A stretch of DNA of 64,000 nucleotides from CAIXLI01 sp964587125 (lineage in GTDB: Bacteria; Pseudomonadota; Alphaproteobacteria; UBA9219), in NCBI GenBank assembly GCA_964587125.1, contig CAZPKC010000001.1:62001-126000 (forward strand). Reading direction: 5' to 3'. Both the position numbers and the translations under genes were made by a program. Of the stretch, positions 51,475 through 61,836 are shown in pieces (the first letter of the stretch is position 1; every line of letters begins with the position of its first letter). The notes beneath the pieces were generated by a model. It did not search any database, had not been told where the DNA came from, and saw only the letters and a program-made list of their open reading frames with translations.

Positions 51475-53769
51475 TTAGAACTTAGTTCCGAAACTGAAGT
51501 GAATATGTTCGATCTTATCGAAGGATTTATACATAATCGGCTCGGCAAAATCCAAACGGATGGGACCAAACGGCGAATCCCACGTGATGCCGACGCCGGT
51601 GCTCAAATGCAAACTTTCGTCGTTCGTGATGGGGGAGCCCGAAATCGGCGTCAGGCCGGAATTGCCGAGAAAACCCGCGTCCGTGAATAAATGCGCCTTG
51701 ACGCCGAATTCAGCCGGCAACGGCGTCGGCATCGCCAAATCCGCCGAACCGCGCACAAAACGCGTGCCGCCCAAAGCGTCTTGATTGGTGCTTGTCAAAT
51801 CGCGGGGCCCTACTCCCGCATATTCGAAACCGCGCAGATTGTCGCCGCCCAGAAAGAAGCGTTCGTTGATCGTGGTCGGACCGTCAAGCCCCCAGATTTG
51901 GCCGACTTCCGCCGTTCCGCTGACAACCCACTTGTCGGCCACGGGATAGAATTGCGTGCCGCCGATCTTCGTGCGGAACCATTTTTCCGAACCGCCCGCG
52001 CCCGCGACGTCCGTATCGAGATGGGTGATGAAGCCCAGCGTCGGATCGAGCTTGCTGTCGCGCGTGTCGTAGATCAGCGACTGGCCGAAGGATGACGTCG
52101 TCGTCGTTCCCGCCTCGTTTTGAATGTAGACCGACGCCGTCGTCGGCACGTTCACGATGCTGTCGCCGTGGAAGCTGTAACTCACCTTCTGGCGGATTTC
52201 TTCCGACAACGGATAGCCCATGCGCAAAGTCGTGCCCGCGCTATTGACATTATAAGAACTTAAATCCTGATTGTCGGTTTCAGACGCGTACAAATCGACG
52301 CCCGCCGACAGATTGCGGTCGAGGAAATAAGGCTCGGTAAAGCTGGTGTCGATTTGATCGGTGCGGCCGGAAACGGTCGCGCCCAAACGCACGTCCTGCC
52401 CCTCGCCCATGAAGTTATGCTGGCTGATGCTGAAGTTGCCCAAAGGCCCATCAGTCGAAGAATATCCCGCGCCGACCATAACTTCGCCGGTCGATTTTTC
52501 TTTGAGGTCGACCTTGATGTTGGCAAGATCCGGCTGCGCGCCGTCGACGGGAGCCACTTTCACGTCGGTGAAGAAACCGAGGTCCTTCAAATTTTGTTCC
52601 GATTTATGCAGCGCCGTGGAATTGAAGGGATCGTTTTCGGCAAGCTGCATCTCTCGGCGAATAACCTTGTCGACGGTATTGGTGTTGCCGTTGATATCGA
52701 TGCGGCCGACATAGACGCGCGCGCCCTGTTTAACGACGTAGTTCAGATCGACGGTTTGGGAATCCTTATGCCGGTCGGGAGTCGGCGTAACGACGGCGAA
52801 CGCATACTGGCGATCGCCCAGCACGGCGGTCAGCTTGGCGACCGATTTTTCGATTTTGTCGGCGTCATACCAATCGCCTTCCTTCGTGCTCAGAAATTGG
52901 CGCAAGGTTTCGCTGTCCAGCCCCTTGATCTCGCTCGTCACGGTAATCTTTCCGAATTTATAGCGCGGGCCTTCTTCGAGCGAGAACGTGATAAAGAAAT
53001 CGTTTCTGTCCGGCGTCAATTCGGCCACGGCGGACAAAACGCGGAAATCTACATAGCCTTCGTTGAGATAAAATTTCCGCAGCAGTTCCTTGTCGTAGTT
53101 CATGCGGTCCGGATCGTAATAATCGGAAGTCGACAGAAACCTCCACCACGCGGTTTCGCGCGTGCTGATGGTCTCGCGTAATTCGTCCTCGGAAAAATTC
53201 GTCTGGCCGACGAATTTGATATTACGGACGCCGGTGCGCGAACCTTCGGTGATTTCGAAAACCAGATCGACGCGGTTTTGCCCCAGCTTGACGATTTTGG
53301 GCTCGACCGTCGCGCCAAAACGGCCGCTGCGGCGGTAAAGATCGAGAATGCGCTGCACGTCGCGCTCGACGTGCGGGAGGGTATAGACCATCCGCGCCTT
53401 AAGCTGGACTTCCTTTTCCAAATCCTCCTTGGAAATGGCGTCGTTGCCCTCGAAGGCCACGCGGTTCAGAATCGGGTTTTCTTCGACTTTGGCGACAAGC
53501 GTATCTCCCTGCATCGAAAGCGAAATGTCGGCGAAAAGCCCCGTGGCATAAAGAGTTTTCAGAGCTGCGTCGAGTTTTTCAGGCGTGGCTTCGTCGCCTT
53601 TGTTGAGGCTCAGGTAGGAAATAACGGTTTCGGGCTCCAAACGCTGAGTGCCTTCGACGTGAATATCGCCGATTACGGGCGCGGACGCCGCGGCTTCTCC
53701 CGCGCAAAGGCACAACAGCGCCCCGCAGCAAAGAACCGCACGCAAACACAGCGTTAAGCGTCGAACCAT
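51475..53769 (-). CDS. bamA: outer-membrane protein assembly factor BamA
   Basis: A 764-residue outer-membrane protein that inserts beta-barrels. A signal peptide (CGALLCLCAGEAAASA) is followed by five POTRA domains (starting IGDIHVEGTQRLEPETVISY) up to about residue 415. The 16-strand barrel follows, with lid motif FFLGGDNLRGFEYAGVGPRD at about 655-675 and a C-terminal HFSFGTKF ending in aromatic Phe. Length fits the family. It is divergent from amgK with 95 bases between. Confidence 0.97.
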   Translation of the reverse strand: MVRRLTLCLRAVLCCGALLCLCAGEAAASAPVIGDIHVEGTQRLEPETVISYLSLNKGDEATPEKLDAALKTLYATGLFADISLSMQGDTLVAKVEENPILNRVAFEGNDAISKEDLEKEVQLKARMVYTLPHVERDVQRILDLYRRSGRFGATVEPKIVKLGQNRVDLVFEITEGSRTGVRNIKFVGQTNFSEDELRETISTRETAWWRFLSTSDYYDPDRMNYDKELLRKFYLNEGYVDFRVLSAVAELTPDRNDFFITFSLEEGPRYKFGKITVTSEIKGLDSETLRQFLSTKEGDWYDADKIEKSVAKLTAVLGDRQYAFAVVTPTPDRHKDSQTVDLNYVVKQGARVYVGRIDINGNTNTVDKVIRREMQLAENDPFNSTALHKSEQNLKDLGFFTDVKVAPVDGAQPDLANIKVDLKEKSTGEVMVGAGYSSTDGPLGNFSISQHNFMGEGQDVRLGATVSGRTDQIDTSFTEPYFLDRNLSAGVDLYASETDNQDLSSYNVNSAGTTLRMGYPLSEEIRQKVSYSFHGDSIVNVPTTASVYIQNEAGTTTTSSFGQSLIYDTRDSKLDPTLGFITHLDTDVAGAGGSEKWFRTKIGGTQFYPVADKWVVSGTAEVGQIWGLDGPTTINERFFLGGDNLRGFEYAGVGPRDLTSTNQDALGGTRFVRGSADLAMPTPLPAEFGVKAHLFTDAGFLGNSGLTPISGSPITNDESLHLSTGVGITWDSPFGPIRLDFAEPIMYKSFDKIEHIHFSFGTKF

Positions 53770-53864
53770 TGAAAAGAAATCCCGAGTTGAATCAAAGCGT
53801 CCGACAGGTTAAGAGATAAGCCAATGCCGTACAAGTTATTTGTGCGGCGTTCAGGCTTATAGTC

Positions 53865-54842
53865 ATGTCCCTTCGCGCGCTCGAAATCGCCTCGTTTCTC
53901 GACCAGCACCGGTGGGGTCGCGCGCAAATGCAAGCTCTTAGCGGCGACTTCTCGACGCGGCGCTATGCGCGCCTCACAAAGAATTCCGGAGAAACGGCTT
54001 TTTTGATGGACGCCGACGCCGACCAGAAAACGCCGCAATTTGTCGCCGTGGCGGAAATTCTGCGCCGCATCGGCCTTAACGCGCCTGAAATTTACGCGGC
54101 AGACGCCGCGCGCGGCATAGTTTTAATGCAGGATTTCGGCGTGCGCAACGTCGGAGCCTTGCTGGATGCCGGAGAACCCCCTTTGCCTTTTTTCAAAGCG
54201 GCCGCCGGAGTTTTGGCGAAGCTGTATCGAGGGTTCGATCCTAAGGGAGCTGAAAATTCGGGTTTGCCCTCGTTCGACGCCGACCTTTTCACGACTCAGG
54301 CCGAGCTTTTTCTTGATGCCTATTTTCCCGTCGCCAACGGGCGCGAAGCTTCGGATGACGAACGGAAGGATTTTTGCGCTGCGTGGAAAGCCGTCTTGCA
54401 CCCCCTCGAAACGCTACCGAAAAGCCTTCTCTTACGGGACTTTATGCCCGATAACCTCATGTGTTTGTCGAACGGAGAATTAGGCGTCTTAGATTTTCAG
54501 GACGCTGGTATTGGAAACATAGCTTATGACCTTGCTTCTCTGTGCGAAGAGGTCCGGCGCGACGGCGGATTCGCCCTCCTGCCCCACGTCATCGCCCATT
54601 ATCGCGAGGCGGCTCAAAGCCAAATTCCAGAATCCGATTTGCTTCGCGTCTGCACGATCTTATCGGCGCAACGGCATACGCGCATTCTCGGCATCATCGC
54701 GCGCCTGTCCCGCAAAACGGGAGAATGCGATAAATTCGCCTTCCTTCCCAGAATCCGGCGGCATTTGGAAAATATTCTGAAAGAGCCTTATTTGCTTCCG
54801 GTGCGCGAATGGATCGAAAAATTCGACAGGCTTTTGCAATGA
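53865..54842 (+). CDS. amgK: anomeric MurNAc/GlcNAc kinase
   Basis: A 325-residue aminoglycoside-phosphotransferase-fold kinase. The catalytic loop is LLLRDFMPDNLMCL, the metal-binding motif LGVLDFQDAGIGN. AmgK phosphorylates MurNAc at C1, the first step of the MurNAc recycling route that bypasses MurQ and de novo synthesis. Identification rests on the fold and on murU following with an ATGA overlap, the conserved amgK-murU pair of proteobacteria. Confidence 0.88.
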   Translation: MSLRALEIASFLDQHRWGRAQMQALSGDFSTRRYARLTKNSGETAFLMDADADQKTPQFVAVAEILRRIGLNAPEIYAADAARGIVLMQDFGVRNVGALLDAGEPPLPFFKAAAGVLAKLYRGFDPKGAENSGLPSFDADLFTTQAELFLDAYFPVANGREASDDERKDFCAAWKAVLHPLETLPKSLLLRDFMPDNLMCLSNGELGVLDFQDAGIGNIAYDLASLCEEVRRDGGFALLPHVIAHYREAAQSQIPESDLLRVCTILSAQRHTRILGIIARLSRKTGECDKFAFLPRIRRHLENILKEPYLLPVREWIEKFDRLLQ

Positions 54843-55570
54843 CGCAGCTTTTTTCAGATACCGCAATGGTTCTCGCCGCAGGCCTTGGAACGCGCATGAA
54901 GCCCTTGACTTTGACGAAGCCGAAGCCGTTGCAGACGGTTGGCGAACGCGCGATGCTTGATCTTGCGCTGGACAAGCTCGTCGCGGCGGGAATGAAGCGC
55001 GCCGTCGTCAATACATTTTATCTTGCCAAACAAATCGAAGATCATTTGAAATCCCGCCGCGATATCGACATTATTATCTCGCGCGAGGACGAATTGCTCG
55101 ACACGGGCGGAGGGATCGCCAAAGCCCTGCCGTATTTTGAAGGCTTGCCGTTTTTCGCTCTTAACGCCGATCTGCCGTGGTTTGACGACGGAACGCCAAG
55201 CCTTTCCCGCATGCGCAACGCATGGAATCCCGAAAGCATGGACGCGCTTTTGCTCGTGATGCAAACAAAAAAGGCGAGGGGGTTTCCGCCAATGGGAGAT
55301 TTCATGATGGAAAAAGACGGGCGTTTACGGCGCAAAGGCCTTCCGCCACCGCGTCCCTTCGTGTGGATTTCGGCGCAAATCCAGAAGCCGGAAAACTTCG
55401 CTCACCCTCCCGCAAAAGTTTTTTCTAATAACGCGATTTTCGACGAAGCCGAAGCGCATAGCCGCCTTTACGGAATTGAACACACAGGAACCTGCGCCCA
55501 CGTCGGCACACCAGAAGACTTGCGCGACGCCAATGAATTGCTCGCATCCGGCAAGGGATGGGCTTTGTGA
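54839..55570 (+). CDS. murU: N-acetylmuramate-1-phosphate uridylyltransferase
   Basis: A 243-residue nucleotidyltransferase with the N-terminal signature MVLAAGLGTRMKPLTLTKPK and the metal-site LNADLPWFDD. MurU makes UDP-MurNAc from MurNAc-1-phosphate in cell-wall recycling. The ATG at 54839 overlaps the amgK stop (ATGA) and begins the Rossmann motif at the right distance. Its end overlaps the addB start region by a few bases. Confidence 0.92.
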   Translation: MTQLFSDTAMVLAAGLGTRMKPLTLTKPKPLQTVGERAMLDLALDKLVAAGMKRAVVNTFYLAKQIEDHLKSRRDIDIIISREDELLDTGGGIAKALPYFEGLPFFALNADLPWFDDGTPSLSRMRNAWNPESMDALLLVMQTKKARGFPPMGDFMMEKDGRLRRKGLPPPRPFVWISAQIQKPENFAHPPAKVFSNNAIFDEAEAHSRLYGIEHTGTCAHVGTPEDLRDANELLASGKGWAL

Positions 55571-58422
55571 AAAACGTCTTCACCATAGAACAGGATTTGC
55601 CGTTTCTCGATACGTTGGCGGCGGAAGCGTGGGAAAGAACCGGCGGCGATGGATTTCAATTATCCAAATATTTAATTCTTCTGCCCACGCGCCGCGCCTG
55701 CCGCGAGTTGGGTATAGCGTTCGCCCGCCTTGCAAAGGGCAAACCCGTTTTGCTGCCGCGCATGCGTCCCCTCGGCGATATCGACGAGGACGAACTATCT
55801 TTTGCCGACGAGGAAAACTTCGGCCAGATTCCTGCGCTCGCGCCGTTAAAACGCCTGATGCTGCTCACGCAGCAAGTCCAACGACGCGATCCGGCTTTAT
55901 CGTGGGATCAGGCGGCGTTAGCGGCATCGGCTTTGGCAAAATTCCTCGATCAAATCCAGATCGAGGGATGCGACATAACCAAATTGCCCGATTTGGTCGA
56001 AGAGCAGGAACTCGCCGAGCATTGGCGGCAAACGCTTTTGTTTCTCGAAATCGTCACGAAAAACTGGCCGCTTATTCTGAAAGAACAAGGCTGTCAGGAC
56101 CCCGCCCAGCGTCGCAACGCCGTGATGGCGGCGCAAGCCGAAGCGTGGCGCAAGAATCCTCCCAAATTCCCCGTTATTGCGGCAGGCTCGACCGGCTCCA
56201 TTCCCGCGACAGCGTTGTTGCTCGATGCAATTGCGGAAGTACCTTCGGGCGCCGTGATTTTGCCCGGCCTTGACCGCGAAATCGACAACGAGGCGTGGGA
56301 TATCCTTGACGACACGCACCCGCAATACGGAATGAAGAAGCTGCTCGACCTTATGGGCGTCGAAAGAAAATCTGTCGCCGATTTTTCAGGCAAGGCGCGT
56401 CCGCAATCCCCGCGCGTCCGGCTTTTAAGCGAAACAATGCGTCCCGCAACCCTGACCGACGCGTGGCGCGGATTGCGCGGCGCATTGGACAAAACCGCCG
56501 CAGAAGGCCTTACGCGCCTGACGCTCGACCACCCGCAGGAAGAAGCGCAAGTCATCGCGCTCGCTTTGCGCAACACCTTGGAAACGCCCGGAAAAACGGC
56601 GGCCTTTGTCACGGCGGACCGCGCGCTGGCGGTGCGCGTGGCGGCTATGCTGCAGCGCTGGGAAATTAAAATCGACGATTCCGGCGGAACGTCTTTGACC
56701 ACCCTTCCAGTCGGGGCTTTTTTGAACTTGGTTTTGTCCGCCGCCGATCCTTTCGCCGGAAACGTCGATCTTTTGGCGTTGCTCAAGCATCCGTTTACCG
56801 CGTGCGGGCTTTCTCCCGCCGTTTGCCGTGCAGGAGCGCGCGAAGCGGAAATCCGCGTGCGGCTTTTGGAAGACGAAGATTTCGGCGAAATCAGGAAAAT
56901 TTTGCGACTCCTAACGGAAAAATGGAACTTCCCGATGCCTCTTGCCGAGCGCATCAAGCTGCATATCGACGTAGCCGAGGCCATCGCTAAATCCGACGCC
57001 GAAACAGGCGCCGCGCGTTTGTGGAAAGGCGAAACGGGAGAAAACACAGCCGCGTGGCTTGATGAGTGGCGCGGAGGAGCCGAGGGTTTTCCGCCCCTGT
57101 CCGGCGATGATTATCTCGCTTTGTTCGGTTCTCTGGCGCGAACGGTTATTTTGCGCTCCACGCGAACGACGCATCCCCGCCTGAGCATCCTCGGCCCTCT
57201 CGAAGCGCGGCTGTGCGACGCCGATCTCGTTATTCTCGGCGGTATGAACGAAGGCGTGTGGCCGCCCGATGTCGGTTTCGATCCGTGGATGTCTCGCCCG
57301 ATGCGCAGAAAATTCAAAATGACCTCGCCGGAATACCGCATCGGCCTTTCGGCGCACGATTTTTCGCATCTGGCGTGCGCCAAAGAAGTCATGCTGACGC
57401 GTTCGGCGCGGGACGACGGAACGCCAACCGTCGCATCGCGGTTTTTGCTGCAGCTCGACGCGGTGCTGCGCGCGGCGGGATTATCCGACGACAACCGCGA
57501 CGCCTTGGCTTCCGCCAAGCCGTGGCGCGAATGGGCGCGCGCGCTCGACGCTCCGGAGGAGATCAAGCCCTGCCCGCGACCGAGGCCGCGCCCGCCCGTG
57601 GCCCTGCGCCCGAAATCTCTTTCAGTCACGGAGATCTCGACGTGGCTGCGCAATCCTTACGGCATCTACGCGAAACATATTTTAAAATTGAAAAAGCTCG
57701 ATGAACTAGACGCCGAATTGGACGCCGCCGACCGCGGCACGATGATCCACGAAGCGTTGGAGAAATTCATTCGCGCTTTTCCCGAAACGTTGCCCCCGGA
57801 CGCCAAGGCGCGGCTTTTGGCCATAGGGCGCGAAATTTTCGCGCACGACAAAGGCAATCCGCGCGTCCGCGCTTTCTGGGAAGCGCGTTTTGCCGATATC
57901 GCCGCGTGGTTCGTGGATCAAGATCGCGCGCGCCGCAAGAACGGCGTTTCTTCGGTTGCGGCGGAAACGAAGGGCTGTTGCCAAATCGACGCGTTGACGC
58001 TCACGGGCCGCGCGGACCGCATCGAGAGGCTGAAAGACGGGACTTTGCGAATTATCGATTACAAAACGGGCGCGGTTCCGGCATCGGGCGAAGTCCGCTC
58101 CGGCATCGAGCCTCAGTTACAATTACTGGCGTTGATCGCGGCTTCGGGCGGATTTAAGGACATCGCGGCGGCAACGACTTGCACGTGCGAATACTGGGCG
58201 CTGAAGGGAGGCGAGGCGGGTTGCAAAAGCGTCGCGTTCGACAAAGGCCTTCCCGATTTGATCGCGCGCGCCGAGGTCGGACTGAAAAACCTGATCTCGG
58301 AATTCGCCAAATCTTCCACGCCTTATGAAGTCGCGCCCACGCCGCATTTGCAGCCGCGCTTCAACGACTACGCGCATCTGTCGCGCCAGGCCGAATGGAT
58401 CAGAACGGGAGAAGAGTCATGA
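55558..58422 (+). CDS. addB: double-strand break repair protein AddB
   Basis: A 954-residue subunit of the AddAB helicase-nuclease that resects DNA ends for RecA. The N-terminus has the degenerate helicase core (KYLILLPTRRACRELGIAFA). The C-terminal nuclease domain contains GRADRIERLKDGTLRIIDYK, a PD-(D/E)XK motif, and a Cys pair at TTCTCEYWALKGGEAGC that may contribute to an iron-sulfur site. The start is the ATG at 55558, or a GTG at 55567 that overlaps the murU stop; AAGGG suits the GTG slightly better. It overlaps addA by 4 bases. Confidence 0.92.
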   Translation: MGFVKNVFTIEQDLPFLDTLAAEAWERTGGDGFQLSKYLILLPTRRACRELGIAFARLAKGKPVLLPRMRPLGDIDEDELSFADEENFGQIPALAPLKRLMLLTQQVQRRDPALSWDQAALAASALAKFLDQIQIEGCDITKLPDLVEEQELAEHWRQTLLFLEIVTKNWPLILKEQGCQDPAQRRNAVMAAQAEAWRKNPPKFPVIAAGSTGSIPATALLLDAIAEVPSGAVILPGLDREIDNEAWDILDDTHPQYGMKKLLDLMGVERKSVADFSGKARPQSPRVRLLSETMRPATLTDAWRGLRGALDKTAAEGLTRLTLDHPQEEAQVIALALRNTLETPGKTAAFVTADRALAVRVAAMLQRWEIKIDDSGGTSLTTLPVGAFLNLVLSAADPFAGNVDLLALLKHPFTACGLSPAVCRAGAREAEIRVRLLEDEDFGEIRKILRLLTEKWNFPMPLAERIKLHIDVAEAIAKSDAETGAARLWKGETGENTAAWLDEWRGGAEGFPPLSGDDYLALFGSLARTVILRSTRTTHPRLSILGPLEARLCDADLVILGGMNEGVWPPDVGFDPWMSRPMRRKFKMTSPEYRIGLSAHDFSHLACAKEVMLTRSARDDGTPTVASRFLLQLDAVLRAAGLSDDNRDALASAKPWREWARALDAPEEIKPCPRPRPRPPVALRPKSLSVTEISTWLRNPYGIYAKHILKLKKLDELDAELDAADRGTMIHEALEKFIRAFPETLPPDAKARLLAIGREIFAHDKGNPRVRAFWEARFADIAAWFVDQDRARRKNGVSSVAAETKGCCQIDALTLTGRADRIERLKDGTLRIIDYKTGAVPASGEVRSGIEPQLQLLALIAASGGFKDIAAATTCTCEYWALKGGEAGCKSVAFDKGLPDLIARAEVGLKNLISEFAKSSTPYEVAPTPHLQPRFNDYAHLSRQAEWIRTGEES

Positions 58423-61400
58423 TTTTCCCCGTTCTCCGGCAAACGTTGGCGCACGATACCGATACCAGCCAACGCGCCGCATCCAACCCCGAAATTTCGG
58501 CATGGGTCAACGCGTCGGCGGGTTCTGGAAAAACCAAAGTCCTGACCGATCGCGTGACCCGCTTGCTTCTGGCGGGATCGCGGCCGGAAAAGATTTTATG
58601 CCTGACCTACACCCGCGCGGGCGCGGCGGAAATGGCCAACCGCATAACGGAGCGGCTTAAAAAATGGGCGGTTTGCGACGACGACGCGCTGCGCCTCGAT
58701 CTCGATAAACTTCAAGACGAAGCCCCAACTTCGCATCAACTCGTCGAAGCGCGGCGCTTGTTCGCACGCGTCTTGTCATGCCCGGGAGGGTTGCGCATCC
58801 GCACGATTCATTCCTTCTGCCAGGAAATTCTGTCGCGCTTTCCGATCGAAGCGGGATTGCCGCCATATTTTGCCCTGATCGAGGAACAGGAACTCGACGT
58901 TCTCGCCAACGAAACGCTCGACGATTTGCTGCGCGAGGCTAACAAACACCCGCACGGCAAATTGGCCCGCGCCTTGAACGTTCTCGTCGCCGCGCAAGGC
59001 GAAGCCGGATTCGCCGCGATGCTTCAGGAAATTTTACGCGCGCGCGGAAGGCTTGAGAAAACCGGCGCTTTGGAAAAACTCGCCGCCAAAACGCGCGGCT
59101 TTTTGGGACTGGGGCCGGACGATAGAGCCGAAAAATTCCGCCGAGAAACGATAAGCCGCGCGCCCGAGGCCGATTTGCGGCAAATGGCAAAATGGCTTGC
59201 GGATGGAAGCTCCAGATACAGCGTACGTGGCGAAGCAATTGCTTTATTCCTTCGGCTTTCTTTACCGGAACGCATGGCAAAATTCGACGACTATCTTGGG
59301 TTTTTTCTAACGGAAAAAGGCGAACCCTTCGCTCCCTCCTTCGTTGCGAGCAAAAAAATCCGCGAAGTCCACCCCGACATCGACGAAATATGCGCGCACG
59401 AAGCCCTGCGGCTCCGTTCCGCTCTCGAGCGCATCGAAGCGGCCGAAATCACCGAAACGACGGAAAGCGTTTTGTCTTTCGGCCTCGCGTTCGCCAAGCG
59501 CCTTTCGGAACGCAAGGCCGCGCGCGCCGTTTTGGATTACAACGACCTAATCCTGCGCACGGAAACCCTCTTGCGAAAAAGCGGCATTGCGCCGTGGATT
59601 CTCTATAAGCTCGACAACGGCCTCGACCATATCCTCCTCGATGAAGCGCAGGACACGAGCGACGCGCAATGGAACATCGTGCAATCTCTGACGGAGGAAT
59701 TTTACGCCGGAGCGGGAGCGCAAGGGAATAAAAACCGCACGCTGTTCGTCGTCGGCGACGAAAAGCAGTCGATCTTCAGCTTTCAAAACGCCGATCCCGA
59801 AGCGTTTCTTTCGCTGCGCGCCATTTTCGCGTGCCGTCTGAAAGACGCCGACAAACGGCTTGAAACGATCCCTCTGCGCAAATCGTTCCGTTCCGCGCCC
59901 GCCGTTTTGAAGGCCGTCGATGAAATTTTCAAAAACGACTCCGCGCGGCAAGGCGTGTCGCCGGATCCCATCGAGCATTTTTCCGCGCCGAGCGGCGACG
60001 GCAGCGAGAAAATCGGACGCATCGAAGTTTGGCCGCTTCTGGAACAGGATCGCGAAAAACAGGGAGGCGGCGGCGCATGGATCATGCCCACGACATGCGA
60101 AGACGAGCGCGATCCTCAGGCGGAACTCGCGAAGCAAATTGCGTCGAAAATTAAAGGCTGGCTGGCGCGCCGTGAAATTCTGCCGGGCGAAAAAAGGCCC
60201 GTCGCGGCAGGCGATATCATGATCTTGCTGCGCAGGCGCGGACGCTTCGCCGACCTTATGGTGCGCGCCTTGAAGGCTCAAAAAGTTCCGGTCACGGGCG
60301 TCGACCGCATGCGCCTCGTCGATCAGCTTTCGGTCATGGACTTGCTCGCGATGCTGCGTTTCGTTTTGTTGCCAGAGGACGATTTAAATCTCGCCTCGCT
60401 TTTGCGCAGCCCTCTTTTGGGAGTGAGCGAAGAGCACCTGATGACGCTCGCCGTTGGCCGCGAAGGCTCTTTGTGGAACAGCCTCAAAGCCGCGCCCGAA
60501 TTCAAAATCGAATGCGATTATCTCTCTGCCAAACTGAACGAGGCGGATTTTTCGACGCCTTTCGTCTTTTTATCGCGCGTCTTGAACGCCCCCTGTCCCG
60601 CGAACGCCGACAGCGCGCGCAAGGCTTTGTGGGCTCGCCTCGGCTTCGAATCCCTCGACCCCATCGAAGAGCTTCTGAACAAAGCACAAAGTTTCGGGCA
60701 AAGCCATTCGCCGTCTTTGCAGAATTTCCTGCATTGGCTGACGCGGTCGGAACTGGAGATCAAGCGCGAACTCGACGCCGGAAACCAAGAACAAGGAGGG
60801 GGACAGGTGCGCATCATGACGGTGCACGCGTCCAAAGGCCTTGAAGCGCCGATCGTCTTTTTGCCGGATACGACGTCGGCGCCGCGCGCGACGGATAAAT
60901 TCCAGTGGGGCGAAAACGACACGCCGCTGTTTCTGGCGCATGAGCCGAAATTCGGCGCGGCGCATCGCGCGTGGGAAACGGCGCGGGAAAAACAGATGCA
61001 GGAATACCGTCGCTTGTTCTACGTCGCGCTGACGCGGGCGTCGAGGCGGCTTTATATCTGCGGCTGGCAAAACGGCAAAAACGAAGGCGATATCGGCAAG
61101 ACGTGGTACGGGCTCGCCTCAACGGCATTGCGTCCTTTGCATCAAGAACATCTCCTTGAAAGCGCCGGGGTCCCGGCGCCGGAAATCGCGTTTGCCGACG
61201 CGGCCATCTTTCCCGCGCCTTTGCCGCAAACAAAGCCGGACGCAGCGAAAGAAACGCCCCTGCCCGCATGGATTTTCAAACGCGCGAAGGAACCGCCTGT
61301 CGCCGTTTCCTCGGCACCTTCCTCCGAAACGGACGCGTCCTCCTCAACGCCCGACGCCGCCTTCGCGCGCGGACGCATCATTCATCGCCTATTGCAAAGC

Positions 61401-61826
61401 CTGCCCGAACTCCCGCCCGATAAACGCGCCGGGGCCGTGACCCGTTTTCTTGACCGTCCGCAGCATGGACTGACGCAAAGCCAGCGCGACGAAATCGCGA
61501 ACGAAGTTTGCCGCTTGCTGAGCGACGAAAGGTTCGCCGCTTTGTTCGCCGAAAACAGCCTCGCCGAAGTTCCCCTGACGGGCAGCCTCGGCGGAATCAA
61601 TGTTCTCCGTCAAGTCGACAGGTTGTGCGTGCGCGGCGACGAGGTCTGGATCGTCGATTACAAAACCAACCGCCCTCCGCCTGACCGCGAAGAGGACATA
61701 CCCGCCCCCTATCGCCGGCAATTGGAGGATTACCGCGCCTTGCTGCGCGGCGTTTACGCGGACAAAAAAGTGCGGTGTTTTCTGTTGTGGACTTACGCGC
61801 CCGCGCTCATGGAAGTGACTTTTTAG
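58419..61826 (+). CDS. addA: double-strand break repair helicase AddA
   Basis: A 1,135-residue UvrD/RecB-like helicase with C-terminal nuclease. Walker A is NASAGSGKTKVLTDR at about residues 31-45; helicase motif II is ILLDEAQDTSDAQW; later helicase motifs include VRIMTVHASKGLEAPIVFLP. The nuclease site has VWIVDYKTNRPPP near the end. The ATG at 58419 overlaps the addB stop (ATGA). The trxA gene that often follows addA in alphaproteobacteria is absent; a convergent hydrolase gene ends 10 bases away. Confidence 0.95.
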   Translation: MIFPVLRQTLAHDTDTSQRAASNPEISAWVNASAGSGKTKVLTDRVTRLLLAGSRPEKILCLTYTRAGAAEMANRITERLKKWAVCDDDALRLDLDKLQDEAPTSHQLVEARRLFARVLSCPGGLRIRTIHSFCQEILSRFPIEAGLPPYFALIEEQELDVLANETLDDLLREANKHPHGKLARALNVLVAAQGEAGFAAMLQEILRARGRLEKTGALEKLAAKTRGFLGLGPDDRAEKFRRETISRAPEADLRQMAKWLADGSSRYSVRGEAIALFLRLSLPERMAKFDDYLGFFLTEKGEPFAPSFVASKKIREVHPDIDEICAHEALRLRSALERIEAAEITETTESVLSFGLAFAKRLSERKAARAVLDYNDLILRTETLLRKSGIAPWILYKLDNGLDHILLDEAQDTSDAQWNIVQSLTEEFYAGAGAQGNKNRTLFVVGDEKQSIFSFQNADPEAFLSLRAIFACRLKDADKRLETIPLRKSFRSAPAVLKAVDEIFKNDSARQGVSPDPIEHFSAPSGDGSEKIGRIEVWPLLEQDREKQGGGGAWIMPTTCEDERDPQAELAKQIASKIKGWLARREILPGEKRPVAAGDIMILLRRRGRFADLMVRALKAQKVPVTGVDRMRLVDQLSVMDLLAMLRFVLLPEDDLNLASLLRSPLLGVSEEHLMTLAVGREGSLWNSLKAAPEFKIECDYLSAKLNEADFSTPFVFLSRVLNAPCPANADSARKALWARLGFESLDPIEELLNKAQSFGQSHSPSLQNFLHWLTRSELEIKRELDAGNQEQGGGQVRIMTVHASKGLEAPIVFLPDTTSAPRATDKFQWGENDTPLFLAHEPKFGAAHRAWETAREKQMQEYRRLFYVALTRASRRLYICGWQNGKNEGDIGKTWYGLASTALRPLHQEHLLESAGVPAPEIAFADAAIFPAPLPQTKPDAAKETPLPAWIFKRAKEPPVAVSSAPSSETDASSSTPDAAFARGRIIHRLLQSLPELPPDKRAGAVTRFLDRPQHGLTQSQRDEIANEVCRLLSDERFAALFAENSLAEVPLTGSLGGINVLRQVDRLCVRGDEVWIVDYKTNRPPPDREEDIPAPYRRQLEDYRALLRGVYADKKVRCFLLWTYAPALMEVTF

Positions 61827-61836
61827 AAAAACGCCT